DNA from: Proteobacteria bacterium UBA1844
GTDB taxonomy: Bacteria; Pseudomonadota; Gammaproteobacteria; Steroidobacterales; Woeseiaceae
Assembly: GCA_002338615.1 (NCBI GenBank)
Contig: DDIS01000105.1
Location: forward strand, 1-13,824
Direction of reading: 5' to 3'
DNA length: 13,824 nucleotides
How positions within the stretch are numbered: the first letter of the stretch is position 1; every line of letters starts with the position of its first letter. The translations under genes were made by a program, and so were the position numbers. The notes under the pieces are model-generated. The model saw nothing but the letters and a program-made list of their open reading frames with translations. It ran no database searches and was not told the DNA's origin. Positions 1 to 6,030 of this stretch are shown piece after piece.

Positions 1-504
1 CGGCCGCTGTTGTCGGCCGATGCCAGCACGATACGCGCCGAACGCGGCATCGGCGCCGCACGTTCGGCGATGATATCGGTATTGCCCGAAATTGCGCGGC
101 GCTATTACGGCGCATCGCTGGTGGTCGGTGAGGCGATCAAGAGCCCGCGCGATACGGAAGCATTCCTGCTCGCCCGCATGCGGCACCTCGGGCATGAGCT
201 GTTTTGTTGCCTGTATCTTGATAACCGGCACCGGGTACTGCAGTTTAACGAGATGTTTCGCGGCACGATCGACGGCACCAGCGTCTATCCCCGGGAGGTC
301 GTCAAGGAAGCGCTGAAAGTGAACGCCGCCGCCGTTATTCTTGCGCACAATCACCCGAGCGGCGTTGCCGAACCCAGCCAGGCGGACGAGCGCATCACGA
401 GGCGCCTGAAAGCCGCGCTCGAACTGGTGGATATCCGGCTGCTGGACCACCTGATCGTCGGCGACGGCGTCACCACGTCGCTGGCCTCCCGCGGTCTCCT
501 GTAA
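1..504 (+). CDS. radC: RadC family JAB/MPN-domain protein, 5'-truncated by window edge
   Basis: The reading frame is open from base 1, so the true start and the N-terminal helix-hairpin-helix half lie left of the window. What remains is the end of the linker and the complete JAB/MPN domain. The JAMM-type zinc site is visible: a Glu in REVVKEAL (codon 295-297), the HNHPSG motif at 346-363, and the downstream Ser and Asp (Asp codon 385-387). The C-terminus (DHLIVGDG, ending RGLL) is typical of RadC. RadC proteins were once linked to DNA repair, but their biochemical role is unsettled; the fold suggests a zinc hydrolase. The gene sits directly upstream of rpmB-rpmG, as in Escherichia coli. An internal TTG at 10 is not a credible start, because family homology begins before it. 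The family call is secure; the function is not. Confidence 0.95.
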   Translation, partial: RPLLSADASTIRAERGIGAARSAMISVLPEIARRYYGASLVVGEAIKSPRDTEAFLLARMRHLGHELFCCLYLDNRHRVLQFNEMFRGTIDGTSVYPREVVKEALKVNAAAVILAHNHPSGVAEPSQADERITRRLKAALELVDIRLLDHLIVGDGVTTSLASRGLL

Positions 505-517
505 GTACCGTGCTCCC

Positions 518-546
518 TTGTATTGCCGCTAAGAGGCTGGTATAAA
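518..546 (+). promoter_or_regulatory. Candidate sigma-70 promoter for rpmB-rpmG
   Basis: TTGTAT (518-523) and TATAAA (541-546) are separated by exactly 17 bp, downstream of the radC stop and 61 bp upstream of the rpmB ATG. The -10 matches the consensus at 5 of 6 positions and the -35 at 3 of 6. Transcription would begin near 553, giving a leader of about 54 nt that carries the hairpin at 560-575. This is a prediction from spacing and consensus only. Confidence 0.5.
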
Positions 547-559
547 GTCACGCTCTTCG

Positions 560-575
560 GCCCGCCTTCGCGGGC
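560..575 (+). other. Leader hairpin upstream of rpmB
   Basis: GCCCGC and GCGGGC form a perfect 6-bp stem closed by the tetraloop CTTC, followed a few bases later by ACTTTTAA. It lies between the predicted rpmB promoter and the rpmB start. It could be a weak terminator for radC transcripts or a leader structure controlling the L28/L33 operon. The T-run is short and interrupted, so a strong terminator is unlikely. Confidence 0.45.
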
Positions 576-606
576 AACTTTTAATAGAATCAGAGACTTA
601 ACGATC

Positions 607-843
607 ATGTCCAGGGTTTGCCAAGTCACCGGGAAGCGCCCGCAGAGCGGTAACAACGTTTCTCACGCCAACAACAGGACGCGCCGTCGCTTTTTGCCTA
701 ATCTGCAAAGCAAGCGCTTCTGGATGGAATCCGAGCGTCGCTGGGTGCGTCTGCGCGTGTCGCAAAAGGCCATGCGTATCATCGACAAGCACGGCATCGA
801 CAAGGTCGTAAGCGACCTGCGTGCCGAGGGCCAGCGCGTTTAA
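607..843 (+). CDS. rpmB: 50S ribosomal protein L28
   Basis: The 78-residue product has the standard length of bacterial L28. It begins [12 protein letters not shown] and continues with the characteristic [12 protein letters not shown] and [18 protein letters not shown] segments, so it aligns from end to end with the E. coli protein. L28 is a basic protein of the large ribosomal subunit. Only one Cys (residue 5) is present, so this is the zinc-free form without paired CxxC motifs. The ATG at 607 is chosen over upstream in-frame codons because it gives the family N-terminus exactly. It is followed 18 bp later by rpmG, and the two are almost certainly co-transcribed from the promoter at 518-546. 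Confidence 0.98.
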   Translation: MSRVCQVTGKRPQSGNNVSHANNRTRRRFLPNLQSKRFWMESERRWVRLRVSQKAMRIIDKHGIDKVVSDLRAEGQRV

Positions 844-861
844 GCGCGGCGGGAGATAGCA

Positions 862-1029
862 ATGGCAAAGACCAATCGCGAAAAAATTCGTCTCGTATCG
901 AGTGCCGGTACCGGCCATTTTTATACGACGACCAAGAACAAACGTCTGCATCCTGAAAAGATGGAGACCAAGAAGTACGATCCGACGATACGCAAGCACG
1001 TCTCGTACAAGGAAGCAAAGATCAAGTAG
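862..1029 (+). CDS. rpmG: 50S ribosomal protein L33
   Basis: A 55-residue reading frame beginning [20 protein letters not shown] and ending SYKEAKIK matches gammaproteobacterial L33 over its whole length. It has no cysteine, so it is the zinc-independent paralogue type. A clear Shine-Dalgarno sequence, GGGAGA (851-856), precedes the ATG at a suitable distance. It follows rpmB by 18 bp in the classical rpmB-rpmG operon. The TAG stop codon (1027-1029) is the first part of a REP-like palindrome (1026-1049), and two terminator-like hairpins follow, so the operon ends here. Confidence 0.97.
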   Translation: MAKTNREKIRLVSSAGTGHFYTTTKNKRLHPEKMETKKYDPTIRKHVSYKEAKIK

Positions 1030-1049
1030 GAGCGCCGTCCCCGGCGCGA
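1026..1049 (+). repeat. REP-like palindromic element overlapping the rpmG stop codon
   Basis: The element starts GTAGGAG and continues as a hairpin: GCGCCG (1032-1037), loop TCCC, CGGCGC (1042-1047), then GA. This head-plus-palindrome layout (GTAGGAGCG...CGCGA) matches the elements at 2045-2108 and resembles the REP sequences known from Pseudomonas and related gammaproteobacteria. The TAG of the GTAG head is the rpmG stop codon. The hairpin has no T-run directly after it, so alone it is not a typical terminator. Confidence 0.6.
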
Positions 1050-1066
1050 TTCCGCCAAATTGCATT

Positions 1067-1087
1067 GCGGCGGTCGGCCGCTTTTTT
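1067..1087 (+). terminator. Rho-independent terminator candidate 1 after rpmG
   Basis: GCGGC (1067-1071) pairs with GCCGC (1077-1081) across a 5-nt loop, and the stem runs directly into six T residues (1082-1087). The stem is short but GC-only. It stands 37 bp after the rpmG stop and 11 bp before a second, stronger terminator. Confidence 0.6.
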
Positions 1088-1098
1088 GAAAATCCCGA

Positions 1099-1126
1099 AT
1101 ACCCGCATCGCTGCGGGTATTTTTTT
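1099..1126 (+). terminator. Rho-independent terminator candidate 2 after rpmG (strong)
   Basis: ATACCCGCA (1099-1107) and TGCGGGTAT (1112-1120) form a perfect 9-bp stem with a 4-nt loop, followed by a run of Ts to 1126. This is a textbook intrinsic terminator. It closes the rpmB-rpmG transcription unit and separates it from mutM. Confidence 0.88.
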
Positions 1127-1210
1127 GCCCCGATTTTTTGTCCTGTATTTTTGCCGCTCAGATAGATTTCTACCGCGCAGACTGATGCTGATTAGTGATC
1201 AAATAGCGGC

Positions 1211-2023
1211 ATGCCCGAGCTACCTGAAGTCGAAACCAGCCGACGCGGTATCGCGCCGTACCTCGAAGGCCGGACGATATCGGGGTTTGTCATTCGCGAA
1301 CGGCGCTTGCGCTGGCCCGTAACGATTGACGTCGATGAGCAACTCGTGGGCGCCACGATCGACTCGGTTGACCGGCGTGCAAAGTACCTGCTGATTAATA
1401 CGAATAACGGCGCTGCCATCCTGCACCTTGGTATGTCGGGTAGCGTCTTTATTGTGGAATCCGGCACGCCTGCCGGTGTGCATGATCACTTTGATTTTGA
1501 GTTGTCGTCCGGCAAAGCACTCAGGTTTCGTGATCCGCGCCGCTTCGGTTCCCTGCACTGGAGCGCTGACCCACTCGCCCATCCATTGCTCGCGACACTC
1601 GGACCGGAACCACTTGGCGAGGATTTTTCGGGAGTTTACCTGTGGCGACGCTCGCGCGGGCGTCGCGTGGCTGTCAAGCAATTCATCATGACACCACAGA
1701 TTGTGGTCGGGGTCGGGAACATTTACGCCAGTGAATCCCTGTTCATCGCCGGCATCCATCCGAAGCGCGCTGCGGGCCGCGTGTCACTGCTGCGCTACGA
1801 GCGGCTGGCTGCTTCTATCCAGGATGTATTGCGCTCGGCAATCCAGGCGGGTGGAACGACGCTGCGCGACTTTTTCGGTGGCGACGGCGAGCCCGGGTAT
1901 TTCAGCCAGCAACTCAATGTGTACGGGCGTGAAAGCAAAGCCTGCCGCATCTGCAAAACACCGCTCCGGGCCATCGTGCAAGGGCAACGCTCAACGTACT
2001 ATTGCAAGACCTGCCAAACGTAA
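1211..2023 (+). CDS. mutM: Formamidopyrimidine-DNA glycosylase (Fpg/MutM)
   Basis: This 270-residue protein is the bifunctional base-excision-repair enzyme that removes 8-oxoguanine and formamidopyrimidines and then cleaves the strand by beta/delta elimination. The start is fixed by chemistry: the mature N-terminus must be PELPEVE, with Pro2 as nucleophile and Glu3 as acid/base, and the ATG at 1211 gives exactly this. Lys58 in RRAKYLL corresponds to the conserved DNA-contacting lysine, and HLGMSG follows near residues 72-77. The C-terminal zinc finger is intact, with Cys245, Cys248, Cys265 and Cys268 and the 8-oxoG-loop-region Arg260. Length is normal. There is no good Shine-Dalgarno sequence and no strong promoter, although 85 bp separates it from the upstream terminator. 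The order rpmG-mutM-coaD is conserved in many gammaproteobacteria, but coaD is on the opposite strand here. Confidence 0.98.
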   Translation: MPELPEVETSRRGIAPYLEGRTISGFVIRERRLRWPVTIDVDEQLVGATIDSVDRRAKYLLINTNNGAAILHLGMSGSVFIVESGTPAGVHDHFDFELSSGKALRFRDPRRFGSLHWSADPLAHPLLATLGPEPLGEDFSGVYLWRRSRGRRVAVKQFIMTPQIVVGVGNIYASESLFIAGIHPKRAAGRVSLLRYERLAASIQDVLRSAIQAGGTTLRDFFGGDGEPGYFSQQLNVYGRESKACRICKTPLRAIVQGQRSTYYCKTCQT

Positions 2024-2044
2024 AAGCCGCGGCACAATCTCCTT

Positions 2045-2108
2045 CGTAGGAGCGGCATCCTGCCGCGATTTTGCTCGTCACCGATCGCGGCAGGATGCCG
2101 CTCCTACG
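2045..2108. repeat. REP-like inverted pair (BIME-like), 25-bp perfect arms
   Basis: The arm at 2045-2069 (starting CGTAGGAGCGGCATCC) and the arm at 2084-2108 (ending GGATGCCGCTCCTACG) are perfect inverse complements over 25 bp, with a 14-bp spacer at 2070-2083. Each arm also contains its own small palindrome, GCGGCA-TCC-TGCCGC in the left arm (2052-2066). A GTAG-headed unit with an internal hairpin, paired head-out with an inverted copy, is the architecture of REP doublets mobilised by RAYT transposases. The element lies between the converging ends of mutM and coaD and could also terminate or stabilise both transcripts. No transposase gene is present in the window. Confidence 0.75.
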
Positions 2109-2152
2109 TTTCGTGCGTCGCATTACCACCCGTTCGTTTCGTGCGTCGCATT
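2107..2152. repeat. Two-copy 18-bp direct repeat
   Basis: CGTTTCGTGCGTCGCATT occurs perfectly at 2107-2124 and again at 2135-2152, a period of 28 bp. The first copy begins inside the last two bases of the REP pair. Two copies with a 10-bp spacer are too few for a CRISPR or an iteron array. A local duplication linked to REP insertion is more likely. Confidence 0.7.
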
Positions 2153-2169
2153 GTTGCCCTTCGTGAAGC

Positions 2170-2184
2170 GATGCCGCTCCTACG
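2170..2184 (-). repeat. Partial REP-like unit overlapping the coaD stop codon
   Basis: GATGCCGCTCCTACG (2170-2184) is identical to the outer 15 bp of the right arm of the REP pair (2094-2108) and has the same orientation. Read on the minus strand it begins CGTAGGAGCGGC, and its TAG is the coaD stop codon (2180-2182). The palindromic partner is degenerate, so this is a half or decayed unit. Confidence 0.65.
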
Positions 2185-2665
2185 AGTTGATGCGGTCCAT
2201 CAGTGCCGCACGCACGGAGGGCGACACGAACTCACTGACGTCTCCGCCGAGCGCGGCTACCTCGCGCACCAGGCTCGATGAAATGAAATTGTATTTTTCC
2301 GTGGGCGTGAGGAATGCGGTCTCGACTTCATCGGTGAGATGGCGGTTCATGTTGGCGAGCTGAAATTCATACTCGAAGTCAGAGACCGCCCGTAAGCCAC
2401 GCACGATGACACGCAGTCCACGTTTTTCGGCGAAATCCACCGTTAGCCCCTTGTAACGCGTGACTTCAACATTCTCGATGTCGGCCAGTGCAGACCTTGC
2501 CATTTCGACCCGTTCGTCGACCGAAAACATGGTTACCTTGCTGCCTGTATCAACGGCAATTGCGACGACCAGTTTGTCGAACAATACCGCTGCGCGCCGC
2601 ACCAGGTCTTCATGACCGTAGGTGATCGGGTCGAAGGTACCGGGATACATGGCGGATACGGACAT
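2180..2665 (-). CDS. coaD: Phosphopantetheine adenylyltransferase
   Basis: This 161-residue enzyme transfers AMP from ATP to 4'-phosphopantetheine, the penultimate step of coenzyme A synthesis. It belongs to the nucleotidyltransferase superfamily: GTFDP at 9-13 followed by the (T/H)xGH motif as TYGH (15-18), RGLR at 89-92, and the ISSSLVRE motif at 128-135. Length is normal (about 160). The start at 2665 is chosen over an in-frame codon 63 bp further out because it gives the family N-terminus MSVSAMYPGTFDP and has a clean GAGGAG Shine-Dalgarno sequence just upstream. It follows rsmD by 34 bp on the same strand, a common pair. The stop codon lies in a REP-like sequence, and the last residue or two may differ from homologues for that reason. 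Confidence 0.98.
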   Translation of the reverse strand: MSVSAMYPGTFDPITYGHEDLVRRAAVLFDKLVVAIAVDTGSKVTMFSVDERVEMARSALADIENVEVTRYKGLTVDFAEKRGLRVIVRGLRAVSDFEYEFQLANMNRHLTDEVETAFLTPTEKYNFISSSLVREVAALGGDVSEFVSPSVRAALMDRINS

Positions 2666-2699
2666 GCAATTCTCCTCTTGAATTAAGTCGGATGATCGG

Positions 2700-3248
2700 T
2701 CAGCGAAGTTCCGGTGCCACCAAAGCATAGCGCACGTTTCCGGCTGTTTTTTCTTTGAGTGTTACCCAGCCGCCGGGCAGTTGTGGCAGTTCGCGCGCGC
2801 GATCCATTTCCAGGTAAACCTTCGCGCCGTGCTGCAGCAATTCCCGTTCGTCCAGAAGTCTACACAATTCTTCCAGATTTTCGCCAGCGAATGGCGGATC
2901 AAGGAAGACAAAATCGAAAGGGCGGGATGTGGAACTCCGCAGGAAGAGAGTGGCATCTGTGGCGTAGATTTCCGCGCCTTTGGCATCCAGCTGCGCCACA
3001 TTGCGTTTCAGGCTTGCGAGGGCCGGCAGTGATTTTTCCACAAAGACCACTTCTTTTGCGCCGCGCGACAGTGCTTCGAGCCCGAGTGCTCCGGTGCCGG
3101 CATAGAGGTCAAGACATCGTTTGCCAGTTATTCCGGGTGTCAGCCAGTTGAACAGAGTTTCGCGCACGCGCTCGGGCGTCGGCCGAAGTCCCGGAACGTC
3201 GGCGACCTCCAGCACGCGGCTGCGCCAGAATCCCGCTACAATACGCAG
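2700..3248 (-). CDS. rsmD: 16S rRNA (guanine(966)-N(2))-methyltransferase RsmD; start uncertain
   Basis: RsmD methylates G966 of 16S rRNA in the assembled 30S particle, using S-adenosylmethionine. The Rossmann motif I (DLYAGTGALGLEALSRGA) and the catalytic DPPF (in VFLDPPF) are both clear, preceded by the family signature GLRPTPERVRETLFNWL. The nearest canonical start is a GTG at 3215. However, the frame upstream of it reads R-L-R-I-V-A-G-F-W-R-S-R, the conserved RsmD N-terminus (R-I-I-x-G-x-W-R). The coding region therefore extends to about 3242-3248, where only a CTG (3246-3248) or an ATT (3240-3242) is available; the frame closes with a stop at 3333-3335. I annotate to the CTG. The gene is divergent from ftsY, as in E. 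coli, and leads into coaD. Confidence 0.93.
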   Translation of the reverse strand: MRIVAGFWRSRVLEVADVPGLRPTPERVRETLFNWLTPGITGKRCLDLYAGTGALGLEALSRGAKEVVFVEKSLPALASLKRNVAQLDAKGAEIYATDATLFLRSSTSRPFDFVFLDPPFAGENLEELCRLLDERELLQHGAKVYLEMDRARELPQLPGGWVTLKEKTAGNVRYALVAPELR

Positions 3249-3375
3249 CCGTCCCGGTCCGCTTGCGGACTTTGGTCGGCTTTTGGTCTTTTCTGGCGGC
3301 TGTCGCAGTGGGTTTGTCTCGTGTTCGACACGCTACCGGAAGTGTAGGTTATTCCAGCCGCAGGTTCGATATCGC

Positions 3376-4341
3376 ATGTTCGGAAAAAAGCAGGCTACCA
3401 GCAGCCAGGATAAGAAGCCGCGCGGATTTATCTCGCGACTGCGCGAGCGCCTGAACCGCGGCGACAGCTGGCTGACGTATGACCTAGCAAACCTCGCCCC
3501 GGGCGGCAAGATCGATGAGGACTCACTGGACGAACTCGAGTCCCTGCTCGTCATGGCCGATGTGGGTATCGATACAACAGAACGCATCCTTGCGCAGCTA
3601 CGCAAACGGCTTGCACGCAAGGAACTCGGCAACCTGGACGCGCTGAAAGCGGGATTGAAGAGCGCCGTACTCGAAGTGCTGGAGCCGGTTGCCGTACCGC
3701 TCGATATTTCAAAGCAAGCTGAGCCCTTCGTGATTCTGATGGTTGGCGTGAATGGCGCGGGCAAGACCACGACCATTGGCAAACTTGCAAAACGGTTCCA
3801 GGACCAGGGTTTGTCGGTAATGCTTGCTGCGGGTGATACATTCCGGGCGGCCGCAGTCGAGCAATTGCAGGCCTGGGGCGAACGCAACAAGGTGCCCGTC
3901 GTCGCACAACAAAGTGGCGCAGATCCGGCCGCGGTTATTTTTGATGCCTGGCAAGCGGCGCGGGCGCGAGGAATCAATGTGTTGTTGGCCGATACTGCTG
4001 GCCGGCTGCAAAACCAGCAGGGTTTGATGGATGAGCTCGCAAAGATTAAACGTGTAATCGGCAAGCAGGACTCATCCGCGCCACACGAGGTTATGCTGGT
4101 ACTGGACGCGAGCCAGGGACAGAACGCTCTGGTGCAGGCCGAGAAGTTTCATGCGGCACTTGGATTGACCGGCATTACCGTGACCAAGTTGGACGGCAGT
4201 GCAAAGGGTGGCATCCTGCTGGCTATTGCAAATCGACTGAAGGTCCCGGTGCGCTTTATCGGCATTGGCGAAGCCGCCGACGATATGGAGGTGTTTTCCG
4301 CAGCAGATTTTGCCGATGCGCTGCTGGGCAAGACTTCATGA
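3376..4341 (+). CDS. ftsY: Signal recognition particle receptor FtsY
   Basis: FtsY is the membrane-associated GTPase that docks SRP-bound ribosomes at the translocon. The 321-residue product has the NG domain complete: P-loop GVNGAGKTTT (124-133), DTFRAAA (154-160), DTAGR (206-210) and TKLDGSAKGG (270-279). The N-terminal acidic A domain of the E. coli protein (497 residues) is essentially absent. Only a short basic stretch precedes the N domain, with GFISRLRERL (17-26) as a plausible amphipathic membrane-targeting helix. The ATG at 3376 is preferred over upstream in-frame codons because MFGKK plus the helix is the usual N-terminus of short FtsY proteins and the upstream frame has no homology. 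It is divergent from rsmD and 13 bp ahead of ftsE. I see no convincing promoter in 3249-3375. Confidence 0.97.
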   Translation: MFGKKQATSSQDKKPRGFISRLRERLNRGDSWLTYDLANLAPGGKIDEDSLDELESLLVMADVGIDTTERILAQLRKRLARKELGNLDALKAGLKSAVLEVLEPVAVPLDISKQAEPFVILMVGVNGAGKTTTIGKLAKRFQDQGLSVMLAAGDTFRAAAVEQLQAWGERNKVPVVAQQSGADPAAVIFDAWQAARARGINVLLADTAGRLQNQQGLMDELAKIKRVIGKQDSSAPHEVMLVLDASQGQNALVQAEKFHAALGLTGITVTKLDGSAKGGILLAIANRLKVPVRFIGIGEAADDMEVFSAADFADALLGKTS

Positions 4342-4355
4342 GTGAGACTCCTTAG
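4338..4355 (+). other. Five-codon relay ORF between ftsY and ftsE
   Basis: The ftsY stop overlaps an ATG as ATGA (4338-4341). That frame reads M-S-E-T-P and ends in a TAG (4353-4355) whose G is the first base of the ftsE GTG start. A ribosome could therefore terminate on ftsY, restart, and hand over to ftsE. The arrangement is seen directly; any function in translational coupling is inference, and chance is possible for so short a frame. Confidence 0.3.
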
Positions 4356-5074
4356 TGATTCGTCTTGAGAATGTGAGCAAACGCTTCCCCAGCGGCCAGG
4401 ATGCATTGTCGGGCCTTGATCTCTCCGTCGAAAAAGGGGAGATGGTATTCGTGACCGGCCATTCGGGTGCCGGCAAGAGTACGTTGCTGCGCCTGATCGC
4501 GCTGATCGATCGACCGACAAGTGGCCAGGTCATTGTCGATGGCAAGAACACCAATCGGGTCCGGCGCAGGAAAATCCCCGCCTACCGCCGGCACATCGGC
4601 ATGGTCTTCCAGGACCACAAGCTGCTTTACGACAGAACCGTGGGCGATAACGTCGCACTACCACTGATCATTGCCGGCGTTAACCGGCGCGACACGAATA
4701 AACGCGTCCGCGCGGCACTCGAACAGGTCGGGCTGCTGCACAAGGAAGCCCGGAATCCCGAGCATCTGTCCGCGGGCGAGCAGCAACGCGTAGGTATTGC
4801 ACGTGCCATCGTCACCAGGCCAAAGCTGCTGATTGCCGATGAACCGACCGGCAACCTCGATCCTGATCTATCGCTCGAAGTAATGCGCGTGTTTCGGCGT
4901 TTTAACGAGTTCGGTGTGACGCTTTTGATTGCGAGCCACGATATAGACCTGATCGACAAACTCGGCTGTCGCCGCATATCGCTTAACGAAGGGCGGCTGG
5001 AAAAGGACTCACACTCGGGTTTTGAAGAGGAAGCTTTTCTAATCGAAGGCCGTGAGGAACCGGAATGGCGGTAA
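4355..5074 (+). CDS. ftsE: Cell division ATP-binding protein FtsE
   Basis: FtsE is the ABC ATPase of the FtsEX complex, which acts at the divisome to activate periplasmic amidases. All ABC elements are present: Walker A GHSGAGKST (35-43), Q-loop Gln86, signature LSAGE (138-142), Walker B LLIADEPTG (158-166) and H-loop His195. The GTG start at 4355 gives the family N-terminus MIRLENVSKRF. The 239-residue length exceeds the E. coli protein (222) because of an acidic C-terminal tail (HSGFEEEAFLIEGREEPEWR). The 3' end overlaps ftsX by 10 bp, so the two are translationally coupled. There is no strong Shine-Dalgarno sequence; translation may depend on coupling to ftsY. Confidence 0.97.
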   Translation: MIRLENVSKRFPSGQDALSGLDLSVEKGEMVFVTGHSGAGKSTLLRLIALIDRPTSGQVIVDGKNTNRVRRRKIPAYRRHIGMVFQDHKLLYDRTVGDNVALPLIIAGVNRRDTNKRVRAALEQVGLLHKEARNPEHLSAGEQQRVGIARAIVTRPKLLIADEPTGNLDPDLSLEVMRVFRRFNEFGVTLLIASHDIDLIDKLGCRRISLNEGRLEKDSHSGFEEEAFLIEGREEPEWR

Positions 5075-6030
5075 ACCGGCACACCGAAGCTGTTGCACCG
5101 TTGCGCTCCTCCGGACCTGTCAGCACCTGGCTCGGTCGGCATGTCAGTACAGCGGCAGCATCTCTCGGACGGCTCCTGCGACAACCTTTTGCGAGCTTCA
5201 TGATCATCCTGGTCATTGCCGTCACACTGGCGCTGCCGGCGGCTCTCAACCTCGTAGTCAAGAACGCCGCGGCCGTCAGCGGCAGCTGGGAGAATGCACT
5301 CGATTTTTCAGTGTTCCTGCAACAGGATTTGGCGCTGAATGATGCGAAGAGCCTGGCAGATCTTATCGAGCAACGCGCCGATGTCGAATCGGTACAACTC
5401 ATCAGCGCCGATGAGGCGCTCAAGGAATTCAAGGAACAAAGCGGCTTTGGCGATGCGCTGAACCAGTTGTCAAAGAATCCGCTGCCACACACGCTTGTCG
5501 TGCGTCCGAGTGCTCAGAACACGGCGGCATCCATGGTGTTGTTGCGCGAAGAACTCAATAACCTGCCGGAAACGGATTTGGTGCAGGTCGATACCGATTG
5601 GGTACAGCGCTTTCATGCAATCCTCGACATCGTGCGTCACGCGATATTCATCGGCGCGGTTTTGCTCGGCGCGGCTATCGTGGTCATCATCGGCAACACG
5701 ATCCGGCTGGATATTCAAAATCGCCGCGAGGAGATCGAGGTTACGAAGTTGATAGGCGCCGGCAACGGCTTTGTACGACGCCCGTTTCTCTGGACAGGCC
5801 TGTGGTATGGGTTATTGGGGGGCGCGCTTGCCATCGGCCTCGTCTGGTACGGCCTGTACCTGCTGCAGGAGCCTATCGCACGGCTTGCCGGTTTGTATCA
5901 CAGCGATGTTGCGGTACTTAATTTCAGCCTGCGCGAAATTGGGTCCATCCTCGGGATCGGCGTCGGCCTCGGGCTGATTGGCTCCTGGTTTGCGGTCGCG
6001 CGCCATTTGCGACGAATTGAGCCCAGGTAG
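5065..6030 (+). CDS. ftsX: Cell division permease-like protein FtsX
   Basis: FtsX is the integral-membrane partner of FtsE; it signals across the inner membrane to septal peptidoglycan hydrolase activators. The 321-residue product shows the expected topology. There is a cytoplasmic N-terminus, a first membrane segment at about 44-66, and a large periplasmic loop at about 67-190. Three further segments follow at about 192-212, 241-266 and 291-311. The motif EEIEVTKLIGAG (222-233), between segments two and three, is typical of FtsX. An AGGA Shine-Dalgarno sequence lies inside the end of ftsE, a few bases before the ATG. The stop codon directly abuts the stop of the convergent tetR gene, with no base between them. 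Confidence 0.96.
   Translation: MAVNRHTEAVAPLRSSGPVSTWLGRHVSTAAASLGRLLRQPFASFMIILVIAVTLALPAALNLVVKNAAAVSGSWENALDFSVFLQQDLALNDAKSLADLIEQRADVESVQLISADEALKEFKEQSGFGDALNQLSKNPLPHTLVVRPSAQNTAASMVLLREELNNLPETDLVQVDTDWVQRFHAILDIVRHAIFIGAVLLGAAIVVIIGNTIRLDIQNRREEIEVTKLIGAGNGFVRRPFLWTGLWYGLLGGALAIGLVWYGLYLLQEPIARLAGLYHSDVAVLNFSLREIGSILGIGVGLGLIGSWFAVARHLRRIEPR

Noticed and set aside
598..1065. A 155-residue minus-strand frame opposite rpmB and rpmG
   Set aside because: It is the complement of two certain ribosomal-protein genes and has no Shine-Dalgarno sequence or motif.
1138..1168. A promoter for mutM (TTGTCC with GATAGA or TAGATT)
   Set aside because: Either the match or the spacing is poor in each pairing, so it is not supportable as a feature.
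2107..2152. CRISPR-like or iteron-like direct repeats
   Set aside because: There are only two copies, the spacer is 10 bp, and neither cas genes nor a replication initiator is present.
1701..2363. A 220-residue plus-strand frame overlapping the end of mutM, the REP cluster and the end of coaD
   Set aside because: It reads through two well-supported genes and a repeat in another frame, with no family resemblance.
3333..4064. A 243-residue open frame on the minus strand
   Set aside because: It is antisense to ftsY, is Ser/Arg/Ala-rich and has no recognisable motif. It is a shadow of the real gene.
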